A DNA stretch of 64,000 nt from Gnetum montanum. Lineage: Eukaryota > Streptophyta > Gnetopsida > Gnetales > Gnetaceae. Positions 48,714 to 61,255 of this stretch are shown here, one piece after another. A program made the position numbers and the translations under genes. Each line of letters starts with the position of its first letter. Positions within the stretch are counted from its first letter, which is position 1. Under the pieces are notes generated by a model. It was not told the origin of the DNA and did not search any database. It worked only from the letters and a program-made list of their open reading frames with translations. The DNA lies in contig MNCI01022355.1 of assembly GCA_015680685.1 (NCBI GenBank), forward strand, positions 555,262 to 619,261. The letters are read 5' to 3'.

Positions 48714-48924
48714 GTAGTCCTAATGTAGCCCTACTATTGGGCAATTTTTCATTTTTGGCTATTTTTGCTATATAGTCATGTATGTATTTCATTGATGGAT
48801 TAATCGAGATGTAATAAGAGACTATTTTTGCTATGTGGATTGCATATTATGTGGAGTCTTATGTTTATTTACAAAGTATTGCATGCTAATAATGTGGTGT
48901 ATTGATGCGATTAGGCCATTTCTT

Positions 48925-49200
48925 GGCCCCATGTTAGTTTAAGGCCATGGTAGAAGGGTTGTTACTAGTTTTGGGCCATGGAAATTGCTATTTTAGGGCA
49001 ATTTCAAGCTACAAATAGAAGGGAAAGTGTTGCTAGTTTTAGGCCCTAGTAGGTCATGTGATAGTTTTAGGCCATTTCAGGCCATTGCAATGAAAGAAAA
49101 AGGGTTTCTAGTTCTAAGCTGTAGTAGGTTGTATGCTAGTTTAAGGCCTTTTCGGGCCATGATGATTTGAGAAAGGTGGCTAGTTTTAGGCCATGGTGGG
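48925..49200 (+). repeat. Right flanking repeats of element E
   Basis: About seven irregularly spaced copies of CTAGTTTTAGGCCATGG-like words, including 48965, 49033, 49061, 49136 and 49180. Confidence 0.65.
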
Positions 49201-49489
49201 CCATATATTTTTTTGCAATTTTTAATTTTATTATTTCTATGTATTTTAATGTGTAAGAAAACTATACGAAAATGTATAAATAGAAGAAGGAAATGCATAA
49301 TAAAATAAATAATGTAAAACACAAGAAACCATGCAAAATGTAACTATGCAAACAAAAGGAAAATAGGGAATGTGAAGGTTAGGGGAAAATAGACATCTAG
49401 AACATGTTGAACTAAGGGGTTGCCTTAGTTGTGTAGTTTCTTTTTAACTCCATGTGGGTTGAGGGGTGCATAGGGCCTAGGAAACACAA

Positions 49490-50110
49490 GGGAATATTTA
49501 TCTAGACCTTCGTCCATGACACTGAAGGGTAACTCTACCTAGAGAGCTTCCTCAGGGAGGTCGTTAGCTTCTCTTGCTTCCGTGGGTGGGTTTCCTAGAC
49601 AAGGTTGACCCTCATCCTTCATAGGTAGCATGTCATCAGGGAACTCTACCTTCGACCCTTGTTTTCTGTTAATGTTATTGATAGTTAGAGGGGCTGAATT
49701 TTCACCATGTATGATCACTTCTCCACCTTCATATGGAAGGTGGATCTCTTGGTGGATGGGCGAGGAGACCACCTACAATAGGGCTAGCTAGGGCCTTCCT
49801 AAGATCAGATTGAACCTAGGAATCTCCTTAATAACAATGAATTAAATTGTAGTGGGGAATCACTCCCCTACCATGAAAGTTATCATGACCATTCCCCTTA
49901 CGAAAACCCGTGACTCATTGAAGGACTTCAAGCATATTATCTTTATGGGTTTGATTTGGTTGGTGAGACCAAGCTTGTCGATGACTAGGAATAGAATGAT
50001 GTTAGTTTCCACCCCATCATTTATGTACACCCTGTGAATTTTTCATTGTCCTACATGGATAGTTATGAACATTGGTGTGGTGGTGATCTGATCCTTTTTA
50101 GGGTAAACCT
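49490..50110 (-). pseudogene. Aspartic protease region of element D
   Basis: Minus strand from about 50080: VYINDGVETNIILFLVIDKL, with Asp-Gly in the place of the active site, then FNESRVFVRGMVMITFMVGE, then IPRFNLILGRP (49815-49785). This is the arrangement of Tat-type proteases (D-D/T-G, then GRPW). A Glu/Pro-rich linker follows to 49540. Two or more stops. It lies 5.6 kb from its RT because of the block at 43.9-49.3 kb. Confidence 0.75.
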
Positions 50111-50119
50111 TAACCACCT

Positions 50120-52700
50120 CATCATGAAATGCTAGAGGTGTTCAACCTGATTCCTGAGGTGTAGAAGAAAGCATCATAGCATGGATGACTTTTGCATCCA
50201 TTGGGATGTCCTCCTTAATAGGAATAGAGGTCAACATATGAACTAATGCTTCACAGTGAGTGGAAAAGGTCATGATCAAGTTGTATAGGCTCAAGGTTGT
50301 GTTTTTTTTTTATTTTAGAGCCTGTTTGACTTGTGCCAAAACATCGAAGAAATCTTTACCATTGTTTGTTATTTTTTTGGCCTTCATCTCCTTCATGTGA
50401 CCCAAGAGAAAGATCTCTCAAGAAGGAGATCTCCTTCATGTGGGATGATGCCATGGGCAAGTAGGGCCTATTGTAGTCCCAATGACTGGACTCCAAGTAA
50501 GTGAGGAGTTTGCACATTATGGTACTTTGATGATGAAGGATGTCTATGTTGTTGTTGCCATGACATGTTGTAGGACCTTGACCATAAAGGGCGTTATGGG
50601 TGCCTAAGGTGGCACTGTGATGACAAAGGAAACCTCAAATTGGTTGATGCCAAGGAGGTCCCAATGTTGCCAGAGGGCTCTCGAACCATGAATGGCTCTT
50701 GTGCTGGTTCTATGTCATCATCAATATTGATGGAATTGATGACATGACCTATATTACTTGCATTGAGAGGATCCTTTTAGACCTTCATCGATTGATTTTC
50801 AGGGTGAATTAGGTTGGTTGCATCGAGGATTAGTGTGCCTCCATCAATCATGCATTGTATGTCATCCTGTAAGGCCATGTAGAATTCCATGTCATGGCTA
50901 GGTAGTTGATGCTAATGGTAGAACTAGTCCAACTTGAAATGCTTAGGGATTGGAGGCTTGTCTGGTGTGGCTACTAATGGGTTTTTTAGGATCTTGTAGT
51001 AGTGTTCATTATGCTTTTAAGTATATTTAGACATCTACTTATACTAGATGCACCTAGCATTAAGTAGCTAAGTCAAGAGCTTCGACGGCTTGATGGGAAA
51101 TGGTGTGTACTTTGAGAAGTCCTTGTACTCAAAGTTTGGCCTTGGGGAAACTTGCCCCATGGTCATCAATGGTGCAGACTAGTTGGTTGTCGTAGTGCCA
51201 GAGCCAGATGCCTTGTTGTTGGCCAAGGCCTTAGATGCCTTGGTCATTGGTTGGCTTGGCCTCATTGGCCACCGTTGTAATGATTGTAGTTGCCTTGCCC
51301 TTTTCCTTATCTTTCATTGTATGTGCATTTTTGTAGGCCATGTAGGCTAGGTCCTTACTAGTCTCCACCACATCTTGAATGCTCTTCATTTGAGAAAATG
51401 CATGGCTCACGGAGTGCGGGGTAAGGTAGTACAACTTTGACTTGATGAAGTCATTTAACACACCTTTGAAAATGGCCAGTAGGTTGGTTTCTGCAATGGG
51501 ATCATAAATTTTGTTGAGTACAGTGATTTATCACTAGATGAATTTTTGTACAGGCCCTAAGTGGCCTTGCTTGACTTGCATTAGTTGATCTAGGGTTGCC
51601 TCAAGCTTAAAGTTGTACTTGAAGTGAGTCATGAATTGACTAAGTAATTCCTCCAAGGAAGATATGGAGGCCCTAGGAAGTGCACGATACTAATTTAGTG
51701 CTTTTTCGATTAGGGACATGACAAATGCATGGATGATTGCATGTGGCCATGTCACCGTTATATTTGGTAAACTAGAGAAGTTGGATTCTAGGAGGTAGAG
51801 TTAGTGATGGGACTATAGGACTAATTGGGTCATCTTGGTAAAATTTTATCACATGGATGGTTTCAGAGGAGGTAGCCTTAACCTACTTGACCTCCTCAAT
51901 GTATGTTTGAATGAGCTGGAACACTTGGCCTAAGCCTAAGATGGGTGTAGCAAGCGATGCCGATTGTACTTCTCGTTGTGCTACTTGAGCGATTCATGAT
52001 CCTACTATGGGCTTCGTGACCACATGAGAGGTTTTTTGTGTGTGCTATTTCTACACCATGGGCATAGAGGTAAGGACCCACCACATGGTTGTGGCTTAGG
52101 CTATTATAGGTAGCACCAATGATATGGGTAGGATGTAGGACACCTGGCTCATGTGTGGCCAGGACATCTGCACCGTGTGCATGTAGGGCTACGTTGACAT
52201 CATGAATGCTGACATGGAGGATTACATGAAGTATGCTAAGAATATGAAAGAAAGGATGGTAGATGGTCCTATATCTTGATGTGCATGTTTCACTTAATGG
52301 TTTGCCACCACAAGCATTGACCTAGGAGGTGACGAGGAGGATGTCAGTACCTCCAAGAAGCCAGTTCATTGGGATTGTGGAGGGATGAAACTAGAAGTAG
52401 CCTATTAAAAAGAGGCATAAAAGGGATTCTCATTATTAGAATGAGCCTCAAAATCATCTTGCCCATACTATAGGGCCTCCTCATAGTTGGTTGCCATATC
52501 ATGCTCATTTGACCCACTCAATCGAATGAGTTAGTCAAGCATCCAGTGAGAGGTCTCAATGAGCAAGATGAAATCATTAGGGGCAGGGGAGGTATTCCCT
52601 CTAGTTCCAATGTATAATTTCATAACTTTGTTTTGCATCTATTTCTTGGTGGTCTAGGGATAGACTCGCTTGGAGCTTCATGCAAAGAAAGTTATAATTT
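50120..52700 (-). pseudogene. Gag of element D
   Basis: Minus strand. The gag capsid domain is clear at about 51770-51400: MSLIEKALN-YRALPRASIS, then SLEELLSQFMTHFKYNF, LDQLMQVKQGHLGPVQKFI and LLAIFKGVLNDFIKSKLYYL, the PF03732 pattern (A-x-x-W/Y-Y-x-x-LP, F-x-x-x-F, L-x-Q). Then ERs of Lys/Ala-rich linker (MKDKEKGKATT, 51320). Upstream (52700-51900) and downstream (51200-50120) stretches are readable but diverged. Composition differs from the gag of A and G, consistent with another lineage. Confidence 0.75.
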
Positions 52701-52860
52701 TCCTTATTGAGTACCATGTACTTAGGAGGTTGATTGCATAGTCTAAGTGACTATCGTTGTTCCAATACAAGACTAGGAAGATGGTTAATCTGTGTCACCT
52801 ACTGGATAGGCTAGGCAACAACTACATTTAAGGTAGAGGTCAAATGTTTCCTAGGGCTCA

Positions 52861-54910
52861 TGATGTGATGTTATGTGAAAATGCAAAATTTGTAATGTTT
52901 AAAGAAAAATGGCTAAGTATAGAAAATGCTAAAAAATGACTAAGTAAGAAAATGTTGAAAAAATGGCCAAGTGTGAAATTTTCCAAAAAATGGCTAACTT
53001 TGAAAATTCTATTGAAAATTGACTAACTCTAATGCTATACTCTCTATGTTGGAGCCAACTATGCTCTAATGCCGAGAGCTAGCTATGCTCTCCTAAGCAC
53101 CTAGAGTTTTGGTTAAGTGCCAAAGATACACTTTGGCTTTCATCCTATGGGGTTCTAAGGGAACCAAAAACTAGGTTAAAGCTACACCAACTAACTTATA
53201 GACAACTCTTGTGTTGGCCTAGAATCCAACTACTATCATGGTAGGTCCACAGGGGTGTTAAGTCTACGCTAGCTTGACACTAAAAATGGAGGTGTAGAGA
53301 GCATGTAGGGGACTACCGCTGAATGTAGAAGGAAATGGCATGGCCCACATTCTAGTACCAAAAAAACTATAGAGACCAAAATCATTAGTGGTTGGAATGG
53401 TCACATCGAGGGATCTGTGGTTGTGGTACAGTCCTAACCCCGCACCCATATGAAGGGTCATCATTGGAGGTGAAAAATGGAGGCGGAGCAACTAGGACTT
53501 ATGGAGTGTTTCGATGAATGAGTATTATGGGTTCACATAGTGTTTTCAGTGGTACTAGGACCAACTAAGCCCAAGTGTAGTGGGGTTTCTTGGTGTGAGA
53601 ATGATGGTGAAAATATGCAAATACATGTAAAATAGCAAAAAAAAAAAATACGAGTGTAATGCTAAATGCCAAAGAAAATTCTTGAAAATGTAAAGAAGCT
53701 TAAGAGAGGAAGAATGAAATCACCCCAAATGGGGGCAGCATAGCAATTTCAAAGAATAAGTGAGGAGGTACGTAGTGTATGCACAGGCACATTAGGCAGT
53801 GTAGTTACAGTCTCTGAGGTGTGTAGGCTATGAAAACTAATGTCTGCCATGAAGTATATGCCTACTAGGTTGGCTGTTGCAATGTGCTAGGCAATGATGT
53901 AAAGGTGCTACCAAGGTGTTGAGCACTCTCAGATGTAGGAATGCTTAGTTTGATTTAGGTTTGTTAAGCGAAAAATGCCATGTGAATGCAAAGTTGCTAA
54001 CTAAAAAATTCCCACCAAGGTTTTAATTTTTCCAACCCTACTTTTTGATTTGCCAACATGCTAAAATGTGAAATGAAAGGGTATTTATAGGGTTAGGGTT
54101 AACATAAAGTGAAAATCGGGCACCATGTCGCATGAGGGTAGTTGGGGCTATGCTAGACCCAACTACATTCCCACTGGAGCAATTGGTGCTATGCTCTGGT
54201 GTGCTCCAATGGACCTCAAGACACTACCAAACTATGACTACACTACCAAGACTACATGTGCTAGAGTTGAAAAGATCACAATTTAATTTAAAATAGTGCA
54301 AAATAGTTCCATTTTGAGGATACACTCTAGGACTATACTCTCCCCTCTTTTCAGTGGGGTTGAGCATAGGTACAATTTTGGGACAAATGGGGGGTGCAAA
54401 AAAATGCAAATTGCTAATCTTGCTTGCTAGAGGAGTGTTGAGGCTGAGATGGAGGCTAGTGCTGAATTTTGGAAGCTTTTGGAGGTTTTCCTACATTACT
54501 ACGCTAGCTACACTTTGGAGCATAGCTCGATAGTTAGGAAAATTGTACAAAAATTAAAGTCTAGTGTTGGCTATGCTAGCTATGCTCTAAAGTGTAGCAA
54601 GAAAGTGAGAGTGTAGTATTGATACTTTGAAAAAAATTTGTCAAAACTTGTAATCCTCATCTAGGCTATACTGACTATGCTCTAGAGTGTATTAGGAGGG
54701 GTAGCCCTAGGAGTTAGAAAATTTGCCAAACTATTTCTTTCATTTTGAGTTAGCTTAACAACTCCTAGCTTGACACTTAGGAAAATTGGCCACTAAAGTG
54801 CTTGCTATGCTGACTATGCTCTAGAACATAGTAGGAAAAATGAGAGTGTAGCACAACACTTAGATAAATTTTCCATTGAGGTGCTATCACTTGAATTTGG
54901 TGGTGTTTCA
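52861..54910 (-). repeat. Probable 5' LTR of element D, about 2.05 kb
   Basis: Bounded by TGATGTGATG at 52861 and ...GGTGTTTCA at 54910 on the plus strand, i.e. TG...CA on the minus strand. The outer 54 bp match the stub beside integrase at 40656-40709. It contains short AAAATGGCTAAGT-like tandem words (52905-53030) and many CTATGCTCTAGAG-type words (53040-54850). A recognisable primer binding site was not found next to 52861. Confidence 0.5.
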
Positions 54911-55625
54911 CACTTCTTGTATACCATGTTGAACTTGATGGAGTATTCATTAAAGTCCTCTCTTAACTATTAATACATAGCAGCTCTGATTTTGGGACTC
55001 TTAGTGAATTCATCCAAAGCAATTTGAGCCATTGCCAGGATTTGGTCATTAATGATCAAACCCTACCCATTAACCTTATACCTACAAGAAGTAAAAGTAA
55101 CAAAGTTAGGCAAAGAAGTCAAGCCAAGATCATATAAAATAATAAAAAACATTACAATAACCATGTTTACCCCTATAGAGAACACACGATGCCAAGTGGG
55201 TTTTGGAAGAGTGTGTGGGCTATGTGTGCTACCATGAGAGTATTATCAATATTATACTAACTATACTTTGGCATTGTCTAGATATCTGATAGGTAGCATG
55301 ATTTTGCGACTTTTGTAGGACCCCCTACAATTTTAGGAACTGATTTATTAATAATATACCTAGTAATTAGTCCTAACACCTGAGCCAATAGGGTCTCTAC
55401 AACAACCCTGGCTACATTTGTAGACAAGTGTGACCACAACATCACACTAAAGTTCTTGAGGTAGGTAAGAAAGTCCCTTGCCCTAGGCCAAAATAATAAT
55501 AAGAGCTTTCCAAGAGGCATGTCATGTGGTGGAGTATTGGTATTGGAATGGCCAATGTAGAACAAAATGCCAACCAACTCCACTATAATGAGAATAGGCC
55601 TCAAGAAGACCCTACACAAAACAAA
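54911..55625 (-). pseudogene. Unrecognised coding-like sequence, including a 113-codon open frame
   Basis: On the minus strand 55619-55278 is open for 113 codons: a hydrophobic N terminus (FLRPILIIVELVGILFYIG), then FWPRARDFLTYLKNFSVMLW, LLAQVLGLITRYI and a polar end. A second stretch (55030-54915; IALDEFTKSPKIRAAMY) also looks coding. I recognise no family; the frames resemble extra ORFs of plant gypsy elements in style only. It lies outside the proposed LTR edge of D. Confidence 0.3.
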
Positions 55626-55960
55626 GCAAAAAACATTGTGACCAATTAGAATTTCTTAACAAGTTTGGGAAACATCCTAGTCAAAGGTGAAACTAGCCTC
55701 TATAAAAATCTTTAAGGTATTTATCTAATAATCTTAAGAAATTCCATAAAAGGGCACTATTACACCTTTTAAAGCAAAAGCATTATGGCCAATTGGAATC
55801 TTTTTACAAATTTAGAGAAAACTCCTTAAGTTAGAGGTGAAATTAGCTTCTATAAAAAGCTCTTAGGTATTTATCTAAATTAGCTTGAGAAATTACATAA
55901 AAACATTGATGCCATATTTTATAGTCTTTATAACCAAAACAGTGTAGCCAAAACTATATC
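55626..55960. repeat. Tandem repeat, period about 148 bp, just over two copies
   Basis: GCAAAAAACATTGTGACCAA at 55626 and GCAAAAGCATTATGGCCAA at 55774 begin two alignable units (both with CTCTATAAAAA / CTTCTATAAAAA and GGTATTTATCTAA), and a third begins near 55931. Confidence 0.7.
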
Positions 55961-58590
55961 TTAGTATAAATTATGCATAACTTTAGAAAAAGCATCTAAA
56001 TTATGCATACATTAGGAAAAAAAGGCAAGCATAAGTTTAGAAAAAGCGTCTAAATTTATGCAAAGCATGCATAGATTTGGAAAAAATCTAAATTATGCAT
56101 AGATCTAGAAAAAACATGATAAACTTAGAAAAATCCATGAAGCCATAATAAAAGCTTACTTAAAATAGAAAAATATTTTACTCCTAAAAAAAGCAAGAAA
56201 TTAACCACTTCTATTTTTGGTAATGCACTACAACCTTAGCTAAAAAGTCATAAAAAAATCATTTCACTCTAATTAGGGTGATTCCATCTCCTTTAGAAAG
56301 ATCAAGGCAAAGTCTATGCAACCATAACTAGAAAATAGCAAAAACCTTGGCCGTTTTCTTATGAAAATTTCATAAATCTACATAAAATTACAAAAGTGAC
56401 ACAAATAGTTTAATTGCGCAATGTTAGGAAAACAACCATAACTCCCTCATTTCAAAGTTAAATTAAATGAGACAACAAGAATCATAAATCTTAAACAAAG
56501 GGCTAAAAATCCATGACCTTTGAGTTCAAAAATATGTGGCTATTTTACTAAGAAAGAATACACAACTTGGCTTGCTTCTTTGTAGCAAAACTTCAAAAAT
56601 CCCAAAGCCCAAATTTCATATAGTCATTAAAATGGTCAAATAAGCTAGAACCCTTGCAAACTATTTTAATTCACATCAAAATAATGGGGTATGATTTTGT
56701 TAAAATTTAATTTTAACAAATCCTAAGGCCTAGATCTGAAAAAAATGACCATACCCCAAGAGTTTTGGAAAAAAGCACAAAACAACAAGGCCTATTTTCA
56801 AAATCAAATCTACAAAAGCTAAAGTGATAGAACAACCATAGATCTTCATGGGAGCTACAAAAATAGGAGGTGGGATTTTGTTAGAATTCTAACATAATCC
56901 CCCCCATTAGAGTAGATCTAAAAAAAATTTCCTAACAATTGGAAAGAAAAAACAAGAAAAATCACAAAGAATAAAGGCAAAAATAGGTAGAATTGCCTAC
57001 CTTGGAGTAATGATAGATGGGGCTTGGATGGAGATAGGCCTTAGAACCTTTGATAAATCCATCAAAAACTTGTCCATCCTCTAGATCATGCAGTTCTTTC
57101 TCTTTCCTCCTCTCTGCTTTGGTGCCATGGCAAGCTCAACATTGAGAAAGAGGAAAATTAGGAGAAGATGAGGGTTCTACACTAGCTGTAGGGGAGATGG
57201 GAGGCTTCCATGTTGGAGATTGGTTGTGGCTACCACAAGAATCTCTACTAGAGCTCTCCTCCAATAAGATGTTGTTGAAAGATAATAATTATGATCAAAG
57301 TTTGTAAAATTTGGCTTATAAAACCTTCTAAAACCTAAAAAAACCCTAATTGCTAATGTAGTGCACCCTAACTACAAGTGCACTAAAGAAAAAGTGGAAA
57401 AAGTTTATTTTACATTGGTTTTAGGGGGGAAACAACTTCACTTTCCAAATTTTAAAATTTTTGGATGATGGACCCCACCATACACCTTCCCTATTGACGA
57501 AACTTACCAATTTCAATACTTAAAGCATTATGGAAACCTTACCCCCATGCATCCACACTGGGAGTACCATGCCTAGTGTGGAAATATGTTTATCATTTTT
57601 AAAATTTGTTAGACTTACAAATATATTTCTATTTTTAGCAACCCATACTTACCTTCTTCAACACTAGGTCTTCAAATTTGGACAAAACATGAGCATGGCC
57701 AAGCACCATAGATTTCCATGGTAGGGCAATAGTGCCTAGTGTGGAAGAAGGGGAGTGACAACTAGTCTTGCCTCACAAAATTGATCTAGCAAACTTTTAA
57801 CCCCAAAGTGTACCCCACATGACCTAGAACCCCTCCAAATATGTCTGATAACCTTCAAACCTCACCAAACCTAGTTGAAACTAGTCAAAACCTAGGATTT
57901 GGTGTTTTCCATACTAGAGGAGACTTCTTCCATGCTAACAATTTCACCCTCAACATGGAAAGTTTGGAGGAAAGCCAAAAATGATGTAAATTGATGACCT
58001 AATGACCATTTCTTGATGCATGATGATCCCTAGATCTTATTGGAACCTACTAGAGCTTTTGAAAGTCCTAAAATGGGTCAAAAATGGTACAAATCTATTA
58101 CCCCCTCTTATCCACACTAGGGGCACCATTCCTAGCATGGAGACCAAAGGCACATTTTGGAAACTTTTCATCCAAATAGAAAAGTTTCTCCCCAGCTTGG
58201 AAACTTTCCCCTAGCCTAGAAAGTCCCCCCTTTTAGCTAGGAAAATTTTTCCATAGCCTAGACAGATTTTCCCCTAGTGTATAAAATTCAAACCCCCAGC
58301 ATGGAAGCCACAAGAAGAAAAATTCATCAAGTTGTACACTTCAACATTAACTAGCTACTTCGATAAGCATGGTGGACAACTCAGTGTGGAAGATTCATTT
58401 CCAACATAGAAGGGATGACCTAGTTACTATTTTTAGTAAATGGAATGACCATGAGCGGAAGCACTTACTATTTTTAGTATCCCCCAAATTTGGGAGTCCA
58501 TTTCACTTGAATTTGGTAGCCAATTTATAGAAAAATTACATCAAATTTGTAGCCATTTTGTAGTTGTTACATAGCCAATTTGTAGTCCCA
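55961..58590. other. No gene found; AT-rich DNA with small repeats and three 31-bp imperfect palindromes
   Basis: 55961-56140 has short AGAAAAAGCATCTAAATTATGC-like repeats. 57.0-57.4 kb holds a minus-strand TATA-like GGTTTTATAAGCC (about 57327-57315). 57552-57582, 57715-57745 and 58111-58141 are related 31-bp units with TCCACACT...AGTGTGGA-type arms. Confidence 0.4.
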
Positions 58591-59400
58591 TTCATGGCCC
58601 AAAGACCTTATAAAAGCCAGCCTCAAACACCATTGAAGGGTTGGATATTTTCAACAGGTTGAGCATTTTTGAGAATATCCTACACTCACAAGTTTCAACA
58701 ATTTTTAGCAACAATTTGACAAGACACAACTCCATGTTTGGGGAATTTTCAAGCACTCAAGAGCTTTTGCAAGTTTCCATACTTGCAGTCTCTTGAACCC
58801 TAGCATGAAAGCATTGAGTCCATGAGATTTGATGGGTTTTGGTGTTAACACTACACTTCTAGGATCCCAAACCCAGGGTGGAGCAACCTAACATTCAAAT
58901 ATTTTCCCTTTCTCATCCCCTAGGAATGACCACATTACAGATCCAAGGTTGTAGCAGTGAAGGGGGATCGTCTGGCATCAAGAGTGGCTTGGCACCTAGA
59001 TTGTGAAGCAGATCATCTCAACTTCAATGGGCTTTAAACTCTTGTACAAGTGGACCCACTTTTTGCTCATCCAACAACATTTGTACCCATTTCTCTAACT
59101 CATTCTTTATTCATTTCTCAATAAATTTTTGAGTTTTGAGTTTTGTGTTCAAACATAAATTTATTATTTGTGTGTTATTCAGATCTATTCATATTTCTAT
59201 GTTTTGCATCTCTCAAGTCCCTGGTGAATCTATTGGACTAGCCAAGGCACTCAAAATCCCATTTTTATCACGAAGTCCCTAGGGGTTTAGGGTTGAGGAA
59301 CCACTTGCAGCAAGGATCCTTAGTTCCCATTCCAGAAATTGAGTTTTTTGGTTGCAACAAGGATTATCATTGGATAGAATAGAAGTAGATCTATACCTTA
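58591..59400 (+). other. Possible promoter/LTR-like segment
   Basis: CTTATAAAAGCC at 58608-58619 looks like a TATA box, and AATAAA at 59121-59126 could be a polyadenylation signal about 500 bp downstream. No second copy and no primer binding site were found, so LTR status is unproven. Confidence 0.25.
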
Positions 59401-61255
59401 TCAATGAAACCAACATTCTCATAAGAATTTATCTCCATATCCTACCCAAAAGTTATAAAAGAATTAATAATAAATAAATTTATTTAAAAGTGTTAACCAT
59501 TTTGAATAATTTGCATATATTTAGTTAGATATGGATTTCCTCATTTTTTTTAGTTGTACAAATATTTGAAAATCATCTAAATAAATAAAAGATTTCTATG
59601 ATGTCTAGGAACATATTTTTTCTTGGAAATTAAATTTTTAAAACTGAACTATCCATAACCTTTCTTGATGACACATTCCATTGAATAACATTAAAAAAAA
59701 GTGAGGATTAGCTACTAAAACTTCAAAAAAAGAAACATTAGCATCATCTATAACTTGTTATTGTTACACTTACATTACCTTCTTTTGAAGCATCAAATGT
59801 TATTAGTTAAATATGTGACCCTCTTGATATCAAAAAATATAAGTTAAATGCGTACATCCAAAACATAAAAACCTATATAAATGCATCCATCCACAACATT
59901 TATGATACATTTTGGTCATTCTATAGGTAAACTTTTGAAGTTTTCTTGTGCAAAAGTTAAGATTATTTCCTATTCAAGTACCTGAACTGTGGATTGAGTA
60001 GATTGTATGAAGTTTTATTTAAGTGCATAATGTACCTAGACACATTGACATGATAATAATAAAGTCAGGATTTATTCCATCTATTGCAGCAATTGACTAA
60101 TAGTTTAATTCCATTTATTACAATTTACTTTAATTGTTACTTTATTTTTTATGTCATTAGTTAGATATTTAATTCTATCGCACTACTCAAATTTTCATAA
60201 GTATGACCAATTATTAACATAAACAGATTAATGATTCATAAGCCTAGTAGTGAATCACTTGATACATCCAACAGTGGAACATTTAGTAACTTAACAAAAT
60301 TTGTACATATTCAAGATTTGTATGATAAATCAAAAACAAATACTTTATGCTTAGGCTAGTTTAGAATTACGTCCATAGTTAGATTAACTAGGTTAATATT
60401 TTAAAAATAAAAAATACAATCATATGTCTCTATCATACTTAAGTATACAACTTGAGCTTATTGTACCCACTTTGGCTTTCTCTTCAAAAGTTAGAGTTTC
60501 AAGTATATTTTATATCTTCTATAGATCAAGTTGTCTTCAAAATTTCAAACTTTGACATCTTGTATGATTAAAAATGTTGTTCCTAGTCATCATATTTAGC
60601 ATTTCTGAGAACTGATATTTCACATCATTCATGACATCATTTTTGGTTGCTTGTCTTCTAGAATTCAATTTCTACATTCATTGTCATTTCCTACATCAAC
60701 CTTGACTTGCCATTTTAACATTAGATTTGATTCTTGACATCCACCATCATTCTCTTTCTTGATGTCTATTATAAATCTTGTCTTTTAGCATTTAGTATTA
60801 TTTTTCTATGTCAATTACATCTTTGATGTCTTTTATAGATAGATATGGTGTTTCTCATATACAAAAGTTTGTAGAAGTTTTGATCAACCCTAATGCATTA
60901 TTTCTTCACAATATATGATGGTTTTCATGCCTATAAGTAGGAGTAAATCCTTAATAAAGAAAGAATTAGATGTTAGCTATAATTCTCAAGAAATAGAGAG
61001 GTTCTTCCCTAAAAGAGCATCTTTTTGATAATTGCCTCTATGAGCATTAGGATCTCAAAGTACATTTAGTCCTTTTAGAGGTTTTGATCCTCTTCACTTA
61101 TCCTATTGGCACATTTTATCCCCATTATATTATCCTCTTGATACATGGTGACCTTGATTGGATCTAGATTTAAAAATTGATCTAATTCAACATTTTCCAT
61201 TGCTTTGCCAACTTTTCATCTATAGTAGCTCTTGCCTTCTAGTTGAAATCATTTG
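59401..61255. other. No gene found; AT-rich DNA
   Basis: No readable frame or repeat beyond short AT-rich words. 61251-61255 (ATTTG) is the left flank of the LTR of element G. Confidence 0.4.

Larger units (their letters stand above)
43930..49260 (+). mobile_element. 5 kb block splitting element D, with flanking direct repeats (element E)
   Basis: Lies between the protease (49.5 kb) and RT (43.9 kb) of element D but reads on the opposite strand. A word close to GCTAGTTTTAGGCCATGG recurs on both sides: about three times at 44035-44120 and about seven at 48925-49200. 44380-44560 also repeats CTAGAGCATAGCAAC words that resemble, in the same sense, D's LTR (54.5-54.85 kb minus strand). It may be a separate insertion or an antisense extra-ORF segment of D. 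Exact ends and target duplication were not found. Confidence 0.45.

Noticed and set aside
52841-52861. Primer binding site beside the proposed LTR of element D
   Set aside because: The minus-strand sequence TGAGCCCTAGGAAACATT did not match a tRNA 3' end that I could recall with confidence.
53264-53491. 75-codon minus-strand frame inside the proposed LTR of element D
   Set aside because: No motif and no extension in neighbouring sequence; LTR interior.
58591-59400. Solo LTR
   Set aside because: TATA-like and AATAAA signals are present, but no edges, partner or target duplication could be found, so it is listed only as possible.
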